From: an uncultured Blautia sp.
Lineage (GTDB): Bacteria > Bacillota > Clostridia > Lachnospirales > Lachnospiraceae
DNA: 39,108 nt
Direction: 5' to 3'
Assembly (NCBI GenBank): GCA_934394595.1
Contig: CAKRRX010000010.1
Span: forward strand, 1-39,108
Each line of letters starts with the position of its first letter. Within the stretch, counting starts at the first letter, position 1. Below, one piece after another: positions 25,323 through 33,637 of this stretch. A program made the position numbers and the translations under genes. A model generated the notes under the pieces. The model had not been told where the DNA came from and did no database searches. It was given only the letters and a program-made list of their open reading frames with translations.

Positions 25323-25387
25323 ATCTGTTCCTCATTTCTTATGCAAAAGAACCAGCTGCAGCCCTTTTACATTTTTCAGTATTTTTT

Positions 25388-25813
25388 TCAGTTTCTACCC
25401 AGATTGGCAGGGCCGAATCCCAAAGGCAAAAGCTCTTTCAGAGTATAAATGTCATAATGCCCCCTGTCAACTGCCAATATGATCCAGAAGGTTTCCGGAT
25501 CACAAAATTCCATCATAACCTGTCTGCATACACCACAGGGCGCAGCATATTCTGTGAGTATTCCATCCTTGCCTCCAACAATACAGATTGCCTGAAATTC
25601 TTTTATCCCCTCACTGACTGCTTTGAAAAATGCGGTTCTCTCTGCACAGTTTGTAGGGGTATATCCTGCATTTTCGATATTGCATCCGGTATAAATCTGA
25701 CCATTTTTTCCAAGCAGAGCTGCGCCCACCTTAAAATTGGAATAGGGTGCATAAGAATATTCCAATTGACTGATGGCGGTGTCGATCAGCCTGCCGATCA
25801 ACTCTTTTTCCAT
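25388..25813 (-). CDS. cdd: Cytidine deaminase
   Basis: Homotetrameric zinc enzyme that converts (deoxy)cytidine to (deoxy)uridine, the substrate for Udp. 141 residues. Zinc ligands Cys56, Cys93 and Cys96 (TNCAERTA and PCGVCRQ) and the catalytic proton shuttle Glu58 are present, as is the substrate-binding GCNIENAGY. AAGAGGTG lies before the ATG. Confidence 0.95.
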   Translation of the reverse strand: MEKELIGRLIDTAISQLEYSYAPYSNFKVGAALLGKNGQIYTGCNIENAGYTPTNCAERTAFFKAVSEGIKEFQAICIVGGKDGILTEYAAPCGVCRQVMMEFCDPETFWIILAVDRGHYDIYTLKELLPLGFGPANLGRN

Positions 25814-25860
25814 TTCACACCTCTTTTTTACTGTTTCTTTTCTTTTTGTTCCAGAGTGAT

Positions 25861-26526
25861 TTAATATCCGGTGGCTTTTTCATTTTTTACAATTTTAATG
25901 ATGCGGCTGGTTCCCAGTCTGTCTGCTCCAAGAGCCAGAAATTTCTCAGCATCTTCCAGTGAGGAGATACCACCTGCAGCTTTCATCTTCACATTTGGGC
26001 CGATATGTCTGGAAAACAGTTCAATATCTTCAAAGGTTGCTCCTGCACCGCCAAATCCGGTGGAAGTCTTGATATAATCTGCGCCTGCCTCTGTTACGAT
26101 CTCACACATTTTGATTTTTTCTTCTTCAGTAAGGAAACAGGTCTCAATGATCACCTTTAGAATCTTGTCTGCGCATGCCTCTTTCAGGGTACGGATTTCC
26201 TTTTCAATGAGATCATATTTTTTATCCTTCAGCCAGCCGATATTGATGACCATATCAATCTCAGATGCTCCATTTGCAAGTGCATCCTTAGTTTCAAACT
26301 CTTTTGCTGCAGTTGTCATATAGCCGTTTGGGAACCCGATTACCGTACACACTGTCATTTTTCCAGCCATATATTCTGTCGCCTGTTTTACATAGCTTGG
26401 AGGGATACACACAGATGCAGTTCCATATTCCATAGCATCATCACAGATCTGTCTGATTTCCTCCCAGGTGGAAGGCTGCAGAAGCAGGGTGTGGTCTACA
26501 TGTTTTAAAATCTCTTTTACGTCCAT
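25861..26526 (-). CDS. deoC: Deoxyribose-phosphate aldolase
   Basis: Cleaves 2-deoxyribose 5-phosphate to acetaldehyde and glyceraldehyde 3-phosphate. 221 residues, TIM barrel. Schiff-base Lys153 in [12 protein letters not shown], the proton-relay Lys182 in VKMKAAGGI and Asp91 in EIDMVINIG are all present. It lies 21 bp after udp. Confidence 0.96.
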   Translation of the reverse strand: MDVKEILKHVDHTLLLQPSTWEEIRQICDDAMEYGTASVCIPPSYVKQATEYMAGKMTVCTVIGFPNGYMTTAAKEFETKDALANGASEIDMVINIGWLKDKKYDLIEKEIRTLKEACADKILKVIIETCFLTEEEKIKMCEIVTEAGADYIKTSTGFGGAGATFEDIELFSRHIGPNVKMKAAGGISSLEDAEKFLALGADRLGTSRIIKIVKNEKATGY

Positions 26527-26547
26527 TATTTTTTCCTCATTTTCTAT

Positions 26548-27321
26548 TTACATATCTTCCTGAATCAGTCTACGCACTGCCTCTACAGCCACACGGATGG
26601 CCATATCGGTATCATGGACTACCGGATTGTCTAGCCCCAGTTTCTCTCTTTCCTGGTTTGCGATCACCAGGAAACAGGAACCTGCTCTTACCCGAAGCTT
26701 ACCTGCAGCAATAAAAAGTGCAGCAGACTCCATCTCAGAAGCCAGGCAGCCCATTTGTTTCCAGGCTTCCCATTTATTCATCAGCTCATAGCCTACTGGC
26801 ATTGCCTCAGGCTCATGCTGCCCGTAAAAAGCATCCTTACATTGTACCACTCCCACATGGTAGGAAAGGCCTTTTTCCTTCGCCGCTGCCACAAGGGCAT
26901 TGGTCACATCCAGGTTTGCCACTGCCGGATATTCGATTGGTGCATATTCCCTGCTGGTCCCTTCCATGCGGACAGCGCCGGTGGCAATCACCACGTCACC
27001 ACTTTTTACCTCCGGCTGCATACCACCGCAGGTGCCGATACGCACAAAAGTGTCTGCACCGCATCTGGTCAGCTCTTCTATAGCTATGGAAGCAGACGGG
27101 CCACCGATTCCTGTGGAAGTAACGCTTACTTTCACCCCATTTAAAGTACCTGTATACGTGATATATTCCCGGTTGTCTGCAATCAGTACCGGATTTTCAA
27201 AATACTGTGCGATCTTCACGCATCTTTTGGGATCACCGGGCAGGATCACATAGCGCCCCACTTCTCCCTTTGCCACCTGGATATGATACTGTCTGCTTGC
27301 ATCTTCTGAATAATTTTTCAT
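26548..27321 (-). CDS. udp: Uridine phosphorylase
   Basis: Nucleoside phosphorylase I family enzyme of 257 residues that splits uridine (and often deoxyuridine) with phosphate. Motifs: ILPGDPKR at 27-34, [26 protein letters not shown] with the phosphate-binding Arg94, and [10 protein letters not shown], whose Glu binds ribose. The length and the RIGTCGG motif favour Udp over hexameric DeoD. Start has AAGGAGAATG upstream. Confidence 0.92.
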   Translation of the reverse strand: MKNYSEDASRQYHIQVAKGEVGRYVILPGDPKRCVKIAQYFENPVLIADNREYITYTGTLNGVKVSVTSTGIGGPSASIAIEELTRCGADTFVRIGTCGGMQPEVKSGDVVIATGAVRMEGTSREYAPIEYPAVANLDVTNALVAAAKEKGLSYHVGVVQCKDAFYGQHEPEAMPVGYELMNKWEAWKQMGCLASEMESAALFIAAGKLRVRAGSCFLVIANQEREKLGLDNPVVHDTDMAIRVAVEAVRRLIQEDM

Positions 27322-27415
27322 AGTGTCACATTCTCCTTACTTGTATTCCAATACCTGCGAATTGTTCCACCTCTGCGCGGATTCCACAATTCTCCATTTC
27401 CATTATCTTTGTTCC

Positions 27416-28357
27416 TTATCTTTGCCCCTTATCGTAAGGAATGCCTTCTGCTTTCGGAGCTCTGGAGTTCTTGGATACAAAGACAAGAACGATCAGGGAA
27501 ATAATATATGGGAACATATTGTACAGGGTGCTTGGAAGCTTTAGGGCTACCAGTGCATCAAATCCTGTATATACATTTGACAGGGCACGGAACAGACCGA
27601 ACAGAAGCGCTGCCAGTCCAATGTTTACCGGTTTCCACTGTCCAAAGATCATAACTGCAAGTGCCAGGAAACCAAATCCCGCTACTCCATTCTCAAATTT
27701 CCACTCGCTGACCCCTGCAGTGATATATACAAGTCCGCCAAGCCCGCCCAGTGCGCCGGAGATCAGAACACCAGCATAACGCATTTTGTAAACATTGATT
27801 CCCACAGAATCTGCTGCCTGTGGATGCTCACCGCATGCCATAAGACGAAGGCCAAATTTTGTTTTGTATAAAACAATATAAGAAGCGATCAAAATAATCA
27901 GGGCAAAAAGCATGAACCAGCTGAATTCAAATTTCCCCATTTTTACAAGGAATGCTTTTTTTGCCGCTTTATAAGCCACTGTGGAAGATACATTGTCCGG
28001 ATTTTCTGCCATGTTGATGGCTCTTACAATTACAACAGCTGCTGCCGGTCCAAGAAGGTTCAGCGCAGTACCTGCCAGTGTCTGGTCTGCATTAAAATTG
28101 ATGGCTGCCACGCCAAGAAGAAGGGAAAATACCATTCCCACCAGTACGCTTGCCAACACTGCCAGAAGGATCACAAGCACTGCAGGAGCAGATTCCGGAA
28201 GATATTTCATCATCAGGGCACCCCCAAGTGCCCCCATTACCATAATTCCTTCCAGACCAATATTGATCACACCACTGTGTTCGGAAAAACAACCGCCAAG
28301 AGCTACGAGAATCAATACAGATGCAAATATCAAGGTATACTGGATCAGTAATAACAT
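27416..28357 (-). CDS. nupQ: Nucleoside ABC transporter permease
   Basis: Second membrane subunit of the importer (313 residues, about nine helices), BPD_transp_2 family. The N-terminal GGCFSEHSGVINIGLEGIMVMGALGG is characteristic of permeases paired with BMP-type binding proteins. The start codon shares a base with the stop of the preceding permease gene, so the two are coupled. The order SBP-ATPase-permease-permease is that of B. subtilis NupNOPQ. Confidence 0.9.
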   Translation of the reverse strand: MLLLIQYTLIFASVLILVALGGCFSEHSGVINIGLEGIMVMGALGGALMMKYLPESAPAVLVILLAVLASVLVGMVFSLLLGVAAINFNADQTLAGTALNLLGPAAAVVIVRAINMAENPDNVSSTVAYKAAKKAFLVKMGKFEFSWFMLFALIILIASYIVLYKTKFGLRLMACGEHPQAADSVGINVYKMRYAGVLISGALGGLGGLVYITAGVSEWKFENGVAGFGFLALAVMIFGQWKPVNIGLAALLFGLFRALSNVYTGFDALVALKLPSTLYNMFPYIISLIVLVFVSKNSRAPKAEGIPYDKGQR

Positions 28358-29496
28358 TATTTTTCTCCTCCTTTCTGCGCTTTTACAGCTTTCTTCTCGT
28401 CTCTTTTATCAAGATAACGGTTCAGCCAGAGTTTGAAGAAAAATACAAATCCGCACAGATAAATGATAAATGCGGAGATCAGATCAGAGATCTGGGCGCA
28501 GTACATAGTCTTATCCACATAGCTTCCGCCGCTGGTAATATGCTGGATAAAATAGGAGGAAAAAACAGTTCCGATAGGGTTCAGGCCTCCCAGGAACGCA
28601 GCTGCAATTCCGTTAAAGCCCATTCCCGGCACTGTAGTCTGCTGTACCATCCAGTTCTCAATTCCACTTAAATAGAAAACAGCTGCGCCTAGACCTGCAA
28701 GCCCGCCTGCGATCATCATAGTGACAATAGTGTTTCTCTTTTCTTTCATTCCGCAGTATTTTGCAGCATTTTTGTTCATACCTGTGGCTTTCAGTTCAAA
28801 ACCGAATTTTGTTTTTTCCAGAACCACCCATACGACGATGGCCATCACTACAGAAATGATCAGACCAATGGAAACGAATTTGTTACCGGAAAAAATATTG
28901 TCCAGGCCACAGTTTGGCATCAGAGCACTTTTATTTCCACTGGAAAGGTCCACGGTATAAGGGGTGCTCTCGGATTTCACCTGTGTGAGAAGCATATTTA
29001 CCACATACAAAGAGATCCAGTTCAGCATGATACAGGAGATAACCTCATTTACATTAAAGTACGCTTTTAATGCACCTGAGATTCCTCCCAGAAGGGCAGC
29101 AATTACAATGGCTGCCAGCATACATACATACCAGGGCATACCAAATTTCAATGCAAAATATAAGGATGCACCTGCTCCTACTACATATTGTCCCGCTGCC
29201 CCGATATTAAACAGACCTACTTTGTATGCGAACAGGACAGACAGGGAACACATCAAAAGAGCGGAAGCCTTTACCAGCGTAGTTCCCATGTATTTCAGCA
29301 TGGCTGCCTGACTTGGATAATAAAAATAGTTTTTCAGGATTGCTGCTATGGCTTCTGCAGCACCTGCAGGATTGATGATCAGCAGTACGATATATCCGAT
29401 AAAAAGGCCAATCACAATGCAAAGAAGAGAGGCAATAATGGTCTGAACCGCATTATTTCTCAGAATACTTTCTTTTTTTCCGGATTCATTGTTCAT
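28357..29496 (-). CDS. nupP: Nucleoside ABC transporter permease
   Basis: First membrane subunit (379 residues) with about ten helices. It contains YKVGLFNIGAAGQYVVGAG, the permease motif equivalent to that in its partner, and a long periplasmic-side loop (LTQVKSESTPYTVDLSSG). The ATG at 29496 has GGAGAAAAAGAG upstream and overlaps the ATPase gene by 11 bp; an ATG 15 codons earlier lies within the ATPase gene and lacks this site. Confidence 0.9.
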   Translation of the reverse strand: MNNESGKKESILRNNAVQTIIASLLCIVIGLFIGYIVLLIINPAGAAEAIAAILKNYFYYPSQAAMLKYMGTTLVKASALLMCSLSVLFAYKVGLFNIGAAGQYVVGAGASLYFALKFGMPWYVCMLAAIVIAALLGGISGALKAYFNVNEVISCIMLNWISLYVVNMLLTQVKSESTPYTVDLSSGNKSALMPNCGLDNIFSGNKFVSIGLIISVVMAIVVWVVLEKTKFGFELKATGMNKNAAKYCGMKEKRNTIVTMMIAGGLAGLGAAVFYLSGIENWMVQQTTVPGMGFNGIAAAFLGGLNPIGTVFSSYFIQHITSGGSYVDKTMYCAQISDLISAFIIYLCGFVFFFKLWLNRYLDKRDEKKAVKAQKGGEK

Positions 29497-31030
29497 TGCT
29501 CTTTTTCTCCTTTCTCTTTGATCCTGCCATGTAAAGCCCAAGCTCCTCTACGGTTACTTTCTTAGGATCAAATTCTCCTACGATTTCACCTTCGTACATT
29601 ACCAGTATACGATCCGATACATTCATAACCTCATCCAGTTCCAGGCTTACCAGAAGAACGCCTTTTCCTGCGTCTCGAGCCTGTACCAGCTGCTTGTGTA
29701 CATGCTCGATGGCTCCTACATCCAGACCTCTGGTAGGCTGTACTGCAATGAGAAGCTCCGGATTTTTGTCGATTTCCCGGGCAACAATGGCTTTCTGCTG
29801 GTTTCCACCTGACATGGATCTCGCCTTTGTCACAGCTCCCTGTCCGGAACGGATATCAAACTGGTCGATCAGGCGGTTGGCATATTTGCGGATCTCTTTT
29901 CGTTTCAGAAAGCCCAGCTTATTGGTAAACTGTGGTTCAAAATACCGCTGCAGCACAATGTTGTCTTCCAGGGAATAATCCAGAACCAGTCCGTGTTTGT
30001 GGCGATCCTCCGGGATATGGCTCATTCCAGAGGTAAGGCGCTCACGGATCGGCATGCTGGTTATATCTTTCCCATTCATAGTAATGGTACCACTCTTTAA
30101 TGGCTCCAGACCGGAAAGTCCATAGACCAATTCAGTCTGTCCATTTCCGTCAATTCCTGCGATACATACGATCTCACCTCTGTGTACCTGCAGGGAAACA
30201 CCGTTTACTGCATTGTTTTTGTGTCGCTTGGACGCAACAACCATATCTTTTACATCCAGAACCACTTCTCCGGGTTTTGCTTCTTCTTTTTCTACCACAA
30301 AGTTTACATCTCTTCCTACCATCATGGCAGAAAGCTTCTCCGGATTGGTATCCTTGATATCTACAGTGCCGATATATCTGCCCTTGCGAAGGACCGTACA
30401 GCGGTCTGCAACCTGCATGATCTCACCTAGCTTATGGGTGATAAACAGAATGCTCTTGCCTTCTGCTGCAAGATTTTTCATGATCTGCATCAGTTCCTGG
30501 ATTTCCTGTGGAGTCAGTACTGCAGTAGGCTCATCAAAAATCAGAATCTCATTGTCCCGGTACAGCATTTTCAGGATCTCTGTTCTCTGCTGCATCCCCA
30601 CTGTAATATCCTCAATAATGGCATCCGGTTCTACTGCCAAGCTATATTTTCTAGAAAGCTCCAGCACCTTTTTCCGGGCATCATCTTTCTGGAGAAAGCC
30701 ATTTTTAGTAGTTTCTACGCCCAGAATGATGTTGTCAAGAACACTGAAACACTCCACCAGCTTAAAATGCTGATGTACCATTCCGATTCCCAGATCATTT
30801 GCATCATTTGGATCCTTGATCTCAACTTTTTTGCCGTCTTTGCGGATCTCACCTTCTTCTGGCTGATACAGACCAAAAAGAACGCTCATAAGGGTTGATT
30901 TTCCTGCTCCGTTTTCCCCAAGGAGCGCATGGATCTCACCTTTTTTTAACTGAAGTGTGATATTGTCATTTGCGATGATTCCCGGAAAACGTTTGGTGAT
31001 TCCCAGCATTTCAATTGCATATTCACTCAT
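29486..31030 (-). CDS. nupO: Nucleoside ABC transporter ATPase with two nucleotide-binding domains
   Basis: 514 residues with two fused ABC domains. The first has Walker A GENGAGKST (38-46), signature VGMQQR and Walker B ILIFDEPTAVLTP. The second has a degenerate Walker A GIDGNGQTE, signature SMSGGNQQKAIVARE and Walker B-like LLIAVQPTRGLDVGA. One canonical and one degenerate site is normal for this sugar/nucleoside importer family. It lies about 225 bp after the binding-protein gene, with a long hairpin between. Confidence 0.92.
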   Translation of the reverse strand: MSEYAIEMLGITKRFPGIIANDNITLQLKKGEIHALLGENGAGKSTLMSVLFGLYQPEEGEIRKDGKKVEIKDPNDANDLGIGMVHQHFKLVECFSVLDNIILGVETTKNGFLQKDDARKKVLELSRKYSLAVEPDAIIEDITVGMQQRTEILKMLYRDNEILIFDEPTAVLTPQEIQELMQIMKNLAAEGKSILFITHKLGEIMQVADRCTVLRKGRYIGTVDIKDTNPEKLSAMMVGRDVNFVVEKEEAKPGEVVLDVKDMVVASKRHKNNAVNGVSLQVHRGEIVCIAGIDGNGQTELVYGLSGLEPLKSGTITMNGKDITSMPIRERLTSGMSHIPEDRHKHGLVLDYSLEDNIVLQRYFEPQFTNKLGFLKRKEIRKYANRLIDQFDIRSGQGAVTKARSMSGGNQQKAIVAREIDKNPELLIAVQPTRGLDVGAIEHVHKQLVQARDAGKGVLLVSLELDEVMNVSDRILVMYEGEIVGEFDPKKVTVEELGLYMAGSKRKEKKSNEQ

Positions 31031-31075
31031 CTTGACATTTTCTCCTTTTTCTTCATAGGAAAGGTCCCACCAGAC

Positions 31076-31124
31076 TTCTTTATCAGCACAGGCATCTTTC
31101 GCTTATGCCTGTGCTGATAAAGAA
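31076..31124. repeat. 20-bp perfect inverted repeat between nupN and nupO
   Basis: Arms at 31076-31095 and 31105-31124 are exact complements around a 9-base loop. On the minus (operon) strand no U-tract follows, so it is not a typical terminator. In many ABC importer operons such a hairpin protects the binding-protein mRNA from 3' decay and gives that gene a higher expression than the membrane genes; that role is inferred. Confidence 0.7.
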
Positions 31125-31255
31125 AGGGAAGTGGCCACTGCTCACTCCCCTCCCTTGTCACTGCATGGCCTTACTTATTATGACCAATAAACTTTCCTGA
31201 CGGAACACTACCCGTGATCTATCACTGCATTTCTCTATACGGAGTAGTTGTTATC

Positions 31256-32419
31256 TTATTTAATGCTGCCGTAATCCTCAACTGCAATCTCAGTCTCCGG
31301 GAAAGCTGTGATATCGCTGCTTACTTCGATCTCACCATCAAATAATTTCTTTACAAGCTCTTTGTAATCGTCTACTGTGAAAGCATCGTCCCACTGTGTA
31401 GTCTCCATTGGAAGCTGTACATAGTTGTCCTCTGGATTCTCAGAAATCAGACCAAGATTATCGATCTTTCCTGCATAATCTTCCCATTTGTCTTCGCTGA
31501 TTGCCTGAAGTACGTTCTTAACAGTTGGAGCAAGACCTTTCATTGCAGAGGTAACAGTGAGGTCCTCACCAATGATTCCGGACTGGTCAGAGTCAACGCC
31601 GATTACCTTAGCATCTACCTTAGCTGCTGCTTCTGCTGCAGATGTATAGATTCCACCACCGCATGCAAATACAACTTCTACGCCCTTGCTTCCGTACCAG
31701 GTATCCATGTAAGCTGTGATATCTGCATCGCCGTAGAACTGTCCGCCACATACATACTCAAGCTCTACCTGATCTGTGATTCCAAGTTCTTTTGCTGCTT
31801 CGTCAGCACCCTGAACGTATCCATATCCAAAACGGGTAACTGCCGGTACAGACATTCCGCCCAAAAATCCGAGATGCTTGTATCCAAGCTTTACTGCTGT
31901 GTATCCAGCCATGTATCCGGAAATCTCTTCCTGATAAGTACAGCAGTAAACATTATCTTTGTTGTAATAATCTGATACTTCGTAATCATCTGGATTGTAG
32001 GTGTATCCTTCTCCAACACCTTTCTCACAGATATCACCTGCACTTACATCTGGTGCGATGAACTTCACATCCGGATACATATCAGACTGCTCTACGATAG
32101 TAGCTGCAAACATGTATCCCGGAAGTACAATTACATTGGCGCCATCTGCAACAGCCTGGTCAACACTTGCATTACGCGCCTCGTCAGAATCGCTCTCAGG
32201 TTTGTAATAATTGAACTCTGCACCATTGTCTGCCGCCCATTCCTTACAAGCCTCATAGGTGGTCTGGTTGAAACTCTGGTCTGTGATATCTCCAGAGTCT
32301 GTAACCATTGCAATCTTCATATCTGCGCCATCTGCCTTTACCTCTGTAACCCCATATGCCGGTGCAAGGGAAAGTGCCACCGCACCCGCCAGAACCATAG
32401 CTGCAATTCTCTTTTTCAT
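31256..32419 (-). CDS. nupN: BMP-family nucleoside-binding protein
   Basis: Substrate-binding component of the nucleoside importer, 387 residues, Bmp/PnrA family: MKIAMVTDSGDITDQSFNQTTYEA, YKPESDSDEARNASVDQAVADGANVIVLPGY, GFLGGMSVPAVTRFGYGYVQG and VIGVDSDQSG. The N-terminal signal (KKRIAAMVLAGAVALSLAPAY, cleavage likely after VKA) contains no lipobox cysteine, unlike most Gram-positive members. It is the first gene of the nucleoside operon. AAAGGAGGATGA precedes the ATG. Confidence 0.92.
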   Translation of the reverse strand: MKKRIAAMVLAGAVALSLAPAYGVTEVKADGADMKIAMVTDSGDITDQSFNQTTYEACKEWAADNGAEFNYYKPESDSDEARNASVDQAVADGANVIVLPGYMFAATIVEQSDMYPDVKFIAPDVSAGDICEKGVGEGYTYNPDDYEVSDYYNKDNVYCCTYQEEISGYMAGYTAVKLGYKHLGFLGGMSVPAVTRFGYGYVQGADEAAKELGITDQVELEYVCGGQFYGDADITAYMDTWYGSKGVEVVFACGGGIYTSAAEAAAKVDAKVIGVDSDQSGIIGEDLTVTSAMKGLAPTVKNVLQAISEDKWEDYAGKIDNLGLISENPEDNYVQLPMETTQWDDAFTVDDYKELVKKLFDGEIEVSSDITAFPETEIAVEDYGSIK

Positions 32420-32701
32420 TTTAAATCATCCTCCTTTTGATAAAATCATGATTACTGATCACATGCAATATTCCCCGAGGTATTTTTTAGATAAAGCTCA
32501 CAAAAAGCCTGAGAACTTCGGTGCATTTCGGAGTATATTGCCGGTCACGGAGTGAGCAGTAACAAATTGGCTTTGTTACCCTTACAATGACATATGTCTC
32601 ACTTATAGAACAGGACTCATGTCCCTTTTTTGTAGGTTATTATAATTTTCGTATAAAACAGACAGATTTTCAAGAGTTTTTTTATACATTATTTTCAAAT
32701 T
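32420..32701 (-). promoter_or_regulatory. Leader region of the nucleoside operon
   Basis: About 280 bp with no gene. A perfect 8-bp hairpin GTAACAAA/TTTGTTAC lies at 32559-32579. A minus-strand TATAAT at 32644-32639 could start the transcript about 210 nt before nupN, but no -35 box at 17 bp was found, so activator dependence is possible. No purine-type riboswitch core was recognised. Confidence 0.35.
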
Positions 32702-32893
32702 TCATTTTTCAAGAAAGACAACTGTCTCTTTTTTCCAATTTTCCATTTCCAGCTTCTTAAGGTTGATCTCTTCATATTGCGTTCTGGTATTTTCATCTTT
32801 ACGGAGGTTAAGGGCTTCCACACACTCATTGACAAGCTTGTTTAGATCTGCATAATCTCTCCTTTCCAAAGATAAGAACTTGTTATCTTCTCT
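32702..32893 (-). pseudogene. Gene remnant, about 63 codons, no proper start
   Basis: An open stretch on the minus strand reads like real protein (NKLVNECVEALNLRKDENT, then YEEINLKKLEMENWKKETV) and ends in TGA at 32702. It is preceded by an in-frame stop and has no ATG or GTG with a ribosome binding site; a TTG at 32869 is possible but unsupported. It is probably the 3' end of a lost gene. The family is not recognised. Confidence 0.4.
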
Positions 32894-32984
32894 TCAACTT
32901 ATGTACAGAGTATATCCTACTCCCGTTTTTCTTTTGCAATTTGTTTCCGCTACTGGAATTTTTAACTTGAATAAGTATTTTGAC

Positions 32985-33013
32985 TTGAGATATATGTATA
33001 CAGATGATATAAT
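32985..33013 (+). promoter_or_regulatory. Promoter of the type I toxin gene
   Basis: TTGAGA (32985-32990), 17-bp spacer, TATAAT (33008-33013) with TG one base before the -10. The predicted start is near 33020, giving a leader of about 75 nt. The repeat TT(A/G)ACTTGA occurs twice just upstream and within (from about 32963 and 32980). Confidence 0.65.
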
Positions 33014-33059
33014 TAATTTGTATAATTGAAAAATGAAGCCGGATGCATGTTTCGTCTTA

Positions 33060-33087
33060 CGCCCTCCAGTTTTACGAAAGGAGGGTG
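33060..33087 (+). promoter_or_regulatory. Hairpin that sequesters the toxin ribosome binding site
   Basis: CGCCCTCC (33060-33067) pairs with GGAGGGTG (33080-33087), eight pairs including one G-U, around a 12-base loop. The second arm is the Shine-Dalgarno sequence of the toxin ORF at 33095. Such locked translation starts are a hallmark of type I toxin mRNAs. Confidence 0.6.
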
Positions 33088-33094
33088 ATGCCTT

Positions 33095-33175
33095 ATGAAC
33101 ACACTAGAAGTTCTTACCCTATTGTTAGTAGTATTCTCGGCATTGACCTACATAGATCAGCATAATAAGAAATAA
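33095..33175 (+). CDS. Holin-like type I toxin peptide
   Basis: A 26-residue ORF (27 codons with stop): a short polar N terminus MNTLEV, one hydrophobic membrane helix (LTLLLVVFSALTYI) and a charged tail DQHNKK. Size, pattern and the leader GGAGGGTGATGCCTT before the ATG match the 'putative holin-like toxin' peptides of Firmicutes (TxpA/BsrG-like type I systems), which depolarise the membrane when overproduced. It has its own promoter and a locked ribosome binding site, and an antisense promoter faces it from downstream. Confidence 0.7.
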   Translation: MNTLEVLTLLLVVFSALTYIDQHNKK

Positions 33176-33210
33176 GCATCCCTACCGTCCAAAGTAAGAT
33201 GCTTATTTCT
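33168..33210. terminator. Hairpin at the 3' end of the toxin ORF, likely bidirectional
   Basis: Perfect 13-bp stem AGAAATAAGCATC/GATGCTTATTTCT with a 17-base loop. The first arm covers the toxin stop codon. T-rich sequence follows on both strands. It could end the toxin mRNA on plus and the antisense RNA on minus. Confidence 0.6.
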
Positions 33211-33269
33211 ATTTTACACTTTAATTTAATTACAGAGGGCAGCCGGAACTTGCTTCCGGTCATCTTCTT
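33168..33269 (-). ncRNA. Predicted antisense RNA antitoxin
   Basis: A minus-strand promoter, TTGAAA (33304-33299), 17 bp, TATAAT (33281-33276), faces the toxin gene. An RNA starting near 33269 would run through a CCGGAA/TTCCGG hairpin (33243-33259) and the toxin 3' region, ending at or past the 33168-33210 hairpin. It would be complementary to the toxin mRNA if that mRNA reads on to the terminator at 33287-33310. The 3' end is a guess. Confidence 0.45.
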
Positions 33270-33286
33270 AAGTAGATTATACATCA

Positions 33287-33310
33287 GGGCTCTTGGATTT
33301 TCAAGAGCCC
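33287..33310 (+). terminator. Strong terminator downstream of the toxin gene
   Basis: Perfect 9-bp stem GGGCTCTTG/CAAGAGCCC, 6-base loop, followed by TTTT on plus. The -35 box of the antisense promoter is in its loop and second arm. Probably the distal end of the long toxin transcript. Confidence 0.7.
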
Positions 33311-33362
33311 TTTTCACCGCTTGATGCGATTTATTTCCGCCTTTTCTTTCTAATAATAAGCC

Positions 33363-33596
33363 TTATCTGCAAACAATCTGAAACAGCTCTGGATTTTTCG
33401 TAGCAGGATCGTTGTAATGATAGACGTAGTAAAAGGCGTAGCCGCCCATGACGCCTATGACGCTTGCATCAGAGGACATTTCTGTCAGACATTCGTAGCC
33501 GGCGCCTTTCCAGTAGTAGATCTTGTTGTTGGCGTAGTAATAGGTGTTTTCGTACTCATCCTGAAAGATCTGCATGGAGTCTGCCCCTTCTGGCAT
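33363..33596 (-). pseudogene. 3' remnant of an unknown gene
   Basis: Coding-like minus-strand sequence rich in Tyr and aromatic repeats (ENTYYYANNKIYYWKGAGY, GYAFYYVYHYNDP), resembling part of an extracellular or beta-propeller-like protein. The frame stays open upstream to about 33628, where a TAG lies just past the end of the next gene. The ATG at 33596 has no ribosome binding site. Probably a truncated gene; function not recognised. Confidence 0.4.
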
Positions 33597-33637
33597 TTCC
33601 GTTTCATAGGGGACTCCGTCCGGAGCTGCTTTTGGCT

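Noticed and set aside
32420..32701. Purine riboswitch before the nucleoside operon
   Set aside because: Neither the conserved purine-riboswitch core nor its paired loops could be found on the minus strand.
33114..33317. 67-codon minus-strand frame over the toxin locus
   Set aside because: Composition is explained by the antisense of the toxin, hairpin and terminator; no ribosome binding site.
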